The translations under genes and the position numbers were made by a program. Below the pieces are notes generated by a model. That model did not search any database, was not told where the DNA came from, and saw only the letters and a list, made by a program, of their open reading frames with translations. A stretch of DNA of 64,000 bases, taken from an uncultured Lachnospiraceae bacterium (GTDB taxonomy: Bacteria > Bacillota > Clostridia > Lachnospirales > Lachnospiraceae). How positions within the stretch are numbered: position 1 is the first letter of the stretch; every line of letters starts with the position of its first letter. The DNA lies in the NCBI GenBank assembly GCA_910589075.1, contig CAJUSK010000030.1:1-64000 (forward strand), read 5' to 3'. Positions 62,211 through 64,000 of this stretch are shown here, piece after piece.

Positions 62211-63086
62211 ATGTTAATGAACATGGCGGATTTATTGGCGGTAGCCAATAAAGAAAATTTTGCAATACCGGCTTTCAATGTTGGCACAGGACAGTTTTTA
62301 AAGGCAATCATTGAAGTGTGTGAAGAGAAAAAATCTCCGGTGATTCTGGCAATCCATCCTAAGGAACTGGCATTTCAGGGAGACGCGTTTGCCGCACAGG
62401 TAATCAAGGCTGCCAATGATACAAGAGTTCCCTGCGTGATCCATCTGGACCATGGCGAAGGATATGATAAAATTGAGAGAGCAATCCGTGACGGCTTTAC
62501 ATCCGTTATGATTGATGCATCCCATTGCTCTTATGAAGACAACGTGGCGATTGCCAAAAAGGTAGTTGCATTCGCACATCCCCTGGGCGTTTCCGTAGAA
62601 GCAGAACTGGGCACCATTGGGACAACCGACAACGATACCGAGAAAACAGGCAGCGTCGGTGAAATCATCTATACAAATCCGGATGATGCGAAGAGATTCG
62701 TGGAAGAAACAGGCGTTGACTGTCTGGCGATTGCAATCGGAACGGCCCATGGTCTGTATCCCAAGGGATTTAAACCTGAACTGAAACTGGATCTCTTAAA
62801 GGAAATCAAAGCTAAGGTAAATGTTCCGCTGGTACTTCACGGTGGTTCCGGAAATCCGGATGAAGAAATCGGAAAAGCTGTGAAGCTGGGAATTAACAAG
62901 ATTAATATTTCTTCTGATATTAAAGATCCTTTCTATCAGCAGTTGAGAAAGACGCTGAGCGCTGATCCGAACGTGAGAGAACCCTTCGAACTGTATCAGG
63001 AAGCGATTGCCGCATCCAAGGACATTATGCGCCAGAAAATTGATCTGTTTGATTCCGCAGACAAGATGCAGTATTACAGACTGTAA
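62211..63086 (+). CDS. Class II ketose-bisphosphate aldolase
   Basis: A 291-residue zinc aldolase of the FbaA/GatY/KbaY family. Zinc ligands are seen in VIHLDHGEGY, IGTAHGLYP and LHGGSGNP; the substrate loop reads NISSDIK where classical enzymes have N-[IV]-[ND]-T-[DE]. It splits a ketose 1-phosphate or 1,6-bisphosphate into DHAP and an aldehyde, or the reverse. As part of this regulon it would generate the DHAP, or join DHAP to erythrose 4-phosphate. AGGAGGG precedes the ATG. Confidence 0.88.
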   Translation: MLMNMADLLAVANKENFAIPAFNVGTGQFLKAIIEVCEEKKSPVILAIHPKELAFQGDAFAAQVIKAANDTRVPCVIHLDHGEGYDKIERAIRDGFTSVMIDASHCSYEDNVAIAKKVVAFAHPLGVSVEAELGTIGTTDNDTEKTGSVGEIIYTNPDDAKRFVEETGVDCLAIAIGTAHGLYPKGFKPELKLDLLKEIKAKVNVPLVLHGGSGNPDEEIGKAVKLGINKINISSDIKDPFYQQLRKTLSADPNVREPFELYQEAIAASKDIMRQKIDLFDSADKMQYYRL

Positions 63087-63131
63087 TATGATATCTGAAT
63101 AAACAGAAGTAAAAGGGCGTAGTCATATAAG

Positions 63132-63171
63132 AAAAAAGAATCCCTCATGGATCATACAGGGGTTCTTTTTT
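63132..63171. terminator. Intrinsic terminator after the aldolase gene
   Basis: AAAAAAGAATCCCT (63132-63145) pairs with AGGGGTTCTTTTTT (63158-63171) with one G-T pair; both flanks allow termination in either direction. Confidence 0.85.
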
Positions 63172-63181
63172 CATATTCATG

Positions 63182-63340
63182 ACAATAGGTTTGCCGGCGA
63201 AGACTGCAATCTATTGTTCATGACAATAGGCTTGCCGGCGAAGACTGCAATCTATTGTTCATGACAATAGGTTTGCCGGCGAAGACTGCAATCTATTGTT
63301 CATGACAATAGGTTTGCTGGCGAAGACTGCAATCTATTGT
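63182..63340. repeat. Four tandem 41-base palindromic repeats
   Basis: Units at 63182, 63223, 63264 and 63305, each 36 bases (ACAATAGGTTTGCCGGCGAA... ending CTATTGT) plus a TCATG spacer. The copies differ at only two positions. The ends of each unit are complementary (ACAATAG/CTATTGT), so each can form a hairpin. Same family as at 57376. Confidence 0.92.
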
Positions 63341-63456
63341 TTCATAGGAAAGTGCGTCCTATGAAACAAAAAACACTTCATGTGGATGCGCACTTTTTCA
63401 CGCATGAAGGCAGGGAACGAGAACATCAGGAGAAAAATTTTATCAGGGAGAAGGGT
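63339..63456. other. Hairpins between the repeat array and the next gene
   Basis: GTTTCATAGGA (63339-63349) pairs perfectly with TCCTATGAAAC (63357-63367), and a second imperfect stem (CTTCATG... CATGAAG) lies around 63376-63409. The reading frame is open through this stretch, but I see no ribosome binding site for an earlier start. With the repeats and the terminator this accounts for the 370 bases between the aldolase gene and the gene at 63457. Confidence 0.4.
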
Positions 63457-63705
63457 ATGGACGAAGATAAGAGAAAGCAGAGAAAAACAAGAAGATATGT
63501 TTATATGATTGCCGGCGCTTATATCATCTGGCAGGGGATCAGTATCGGCATAGATATGAAAAACAATGTAGCTGCGGACAGGCCGGAGATGATTGCCATA
63601 TCCGCTGTTTTGTTGATATTGACCGGTCTGGCACTCATTGTCTGGCAGCTCAGGAAGCTGAAAAAAGAGCAGAAGGAGGAAGCATCGGAGGATTCCCTGT
63701 CCTGA
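63457..63705 (+). CDS. Small two-helix membrane protein, function unknown
   Basis: An 82-residue protein with a basic N-terminus (MDEDKRKQRKTRRYVY), a first membrane helix at about 15-33, a short loop (DMKNNVAADRPE), a second helix at about 47-63, and a highly charged C-terminus. It matches no family I can name. The ATG at 63457 has GGGAG 6 bases upstream; an in-frame ATG at 63337 is within the repeats and would add 40 unlikely residues. Confidence 0.6.
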   Translation: MDEDKRKQRKTRRYVYMIAGAYIIWQGISIGIDMKNNVAADRPEMIAISAVLLILTGLALIVWQLRKLKKEQKEEASEDSLS

Positions 63706-63719
63706 ATCACCGGTGCCCT

Positions 63720-63766
63720 GCACTGCCTGGCAGGATCGTCCTCCGTGACAGTGCCGCCCTTTTATT
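63720..63766 (+). terminator. Probable terminator before trpS
   Basis: GCACTG (63720-63725) pairs with CAGTGC (63749-63754), with an inner AGGA/TCCT stem, followed after five bases by TTTTATT. Moderate strength. Confidence 0.45.
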
Positions 63767-63793
63767 GACGAACCCACACAGGAGTGTTACACT
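63765..63793 (+). promoter_or_regulatory. Promoter of trpS
   Basis: TTGACG (63765-63770), 17 bases, TACACT (63788-63793). The leader to the ATG would be about 75 bases, too short for a T-box. Confidence 0.6.
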
Positions 63794-63873
63794 GATGGAT
63801 GTATAAGCGGGGCGCACATGGCAGTGTCTATGGATGTTCCCTGTTGTGATCAAAAGAATCGGAGGATACTTAC

Positions 63874-64000
63874 ATGTCAGGTGATAAAAAGGTGCTTTTC
63901 AGCGGGATGCAGGCTACAGGCTCGCTGACATTGGGAAATTATCTGGGGGCGCTGAAAAACTGGGTGACGCTCAGTGATGAATATGAATGTTTTTATTCTG
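63874..64000 (+). CDS. trpS: Tryptophanyl-tRNA synthetase, N-terminal fragment
   Basis: The first 42 codons are present; the gene runs off the window. VLFSGMQATGSLTLGNYLGA is the N-terminal region of class I TrpS, with TLGN as the HIGH-type motif, and KNWVTLSDEYECFYS follows as expected. GGAGG lies 8 bases before the ATG. The enzyme charges tRNA-Trp. Confidence 0.9.
   Translation, partial: MSGDKKVLFSGMQATGSLTLGNYLGALKNWVTLSDEYECFYS

Noticed and set aside
63182..63340. Regular repeat-spacer layout that looks like a CRISPR array
   Set aside because: The intervals between units are the same five bases (TCATG), far too short and too uniform for spacers, and no cas gene is near.
63706..63873. 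T-box leader upstream of trpS
   Set aside because: The leader from the promoter at 63765 is only about 75 bases, with no specifier stem or antiterminator bulge; the same holds for gltX.

Overview
The window looks like the chromosome of an anaerobic, gut-type Clostridia bacterium, most likely a member of the Lachnospiraceae. Supporting signs are AGGAGG-type ribosome binding sites with ATG, GTG and TTG starts, consensus sigma-A promoters, a monomeric [FeFe] hydrogenase next to FeoAB, a DUF1292 gene, and ribose-type ABC sugar import. No rRNA, tRNA, CRISPR array or intact insertion sequence was seen. The genus cannot be fixed from the sequence alone.

Region 1 (1-36263) is a giant, one-directional surface-glycan locus. 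It opens with a TnpB-like protein (204-1532). Its zinc ribbon and last RuvC aspartate are intact, but the first two RuvC acidic residues read as alanine, so it should be nuclease-dead. A 260-base run of GC-rich hairpins follows its stop codon and could be its guide RNA. This is the layout of a TldR-type RNA-guided repressor. Then come 27 genes: CDP-glycerol-type polymerases, a glycerophosphodiesterase, two cytidylyltransferase activities, a sugar epimerase, four classes of methyltransferase, three radical SAM enzymes, a PLP aminotransferase and about eleven glycosyltransferases. Nineteen of the 27 carry the same small Rossmann-like module, and one gene is little more than that module behind a membrane anchor. 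Base composition is mosaic, with one break inside the first glycan gene. Together these suggest an exchangeable cassette that builds a phosphopolyol-containing glycan, plausibly on flagellin or the cell wall.

Region 2 (36586-49569) is ordinary chromosome: a GNAT acetyltransferase, FeoA/FeoB, the hydrogenase, GltX, a UvrD-type helicase, a DUF1292 protein, a GH13 protein that has lost most catalytic residues, a DUF5662 protein, a remarkable Cys/Gly/Asn repeat protein and a ROK regulator.

Region 3 (49570-63340) is a sugar-catabolism regulon. It has an RpiR regulator behind two consensus promoters, an ADP-dependent-type sugar kinase, an FGGY kinase, a three-part ribose-type ABC transporter, a DhaK-DhaL kinase, a divergent TpiA, a divergent RpiB, a cupin isomerase and a class II aldolase. 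The DhaKL/TpiA-like/RpiB-like trio resembles known tetrulose pathways. Palindromic repeats sit directly behind the intrinsic terminators here. The window ends in a small membrane protein and the start of trpS.
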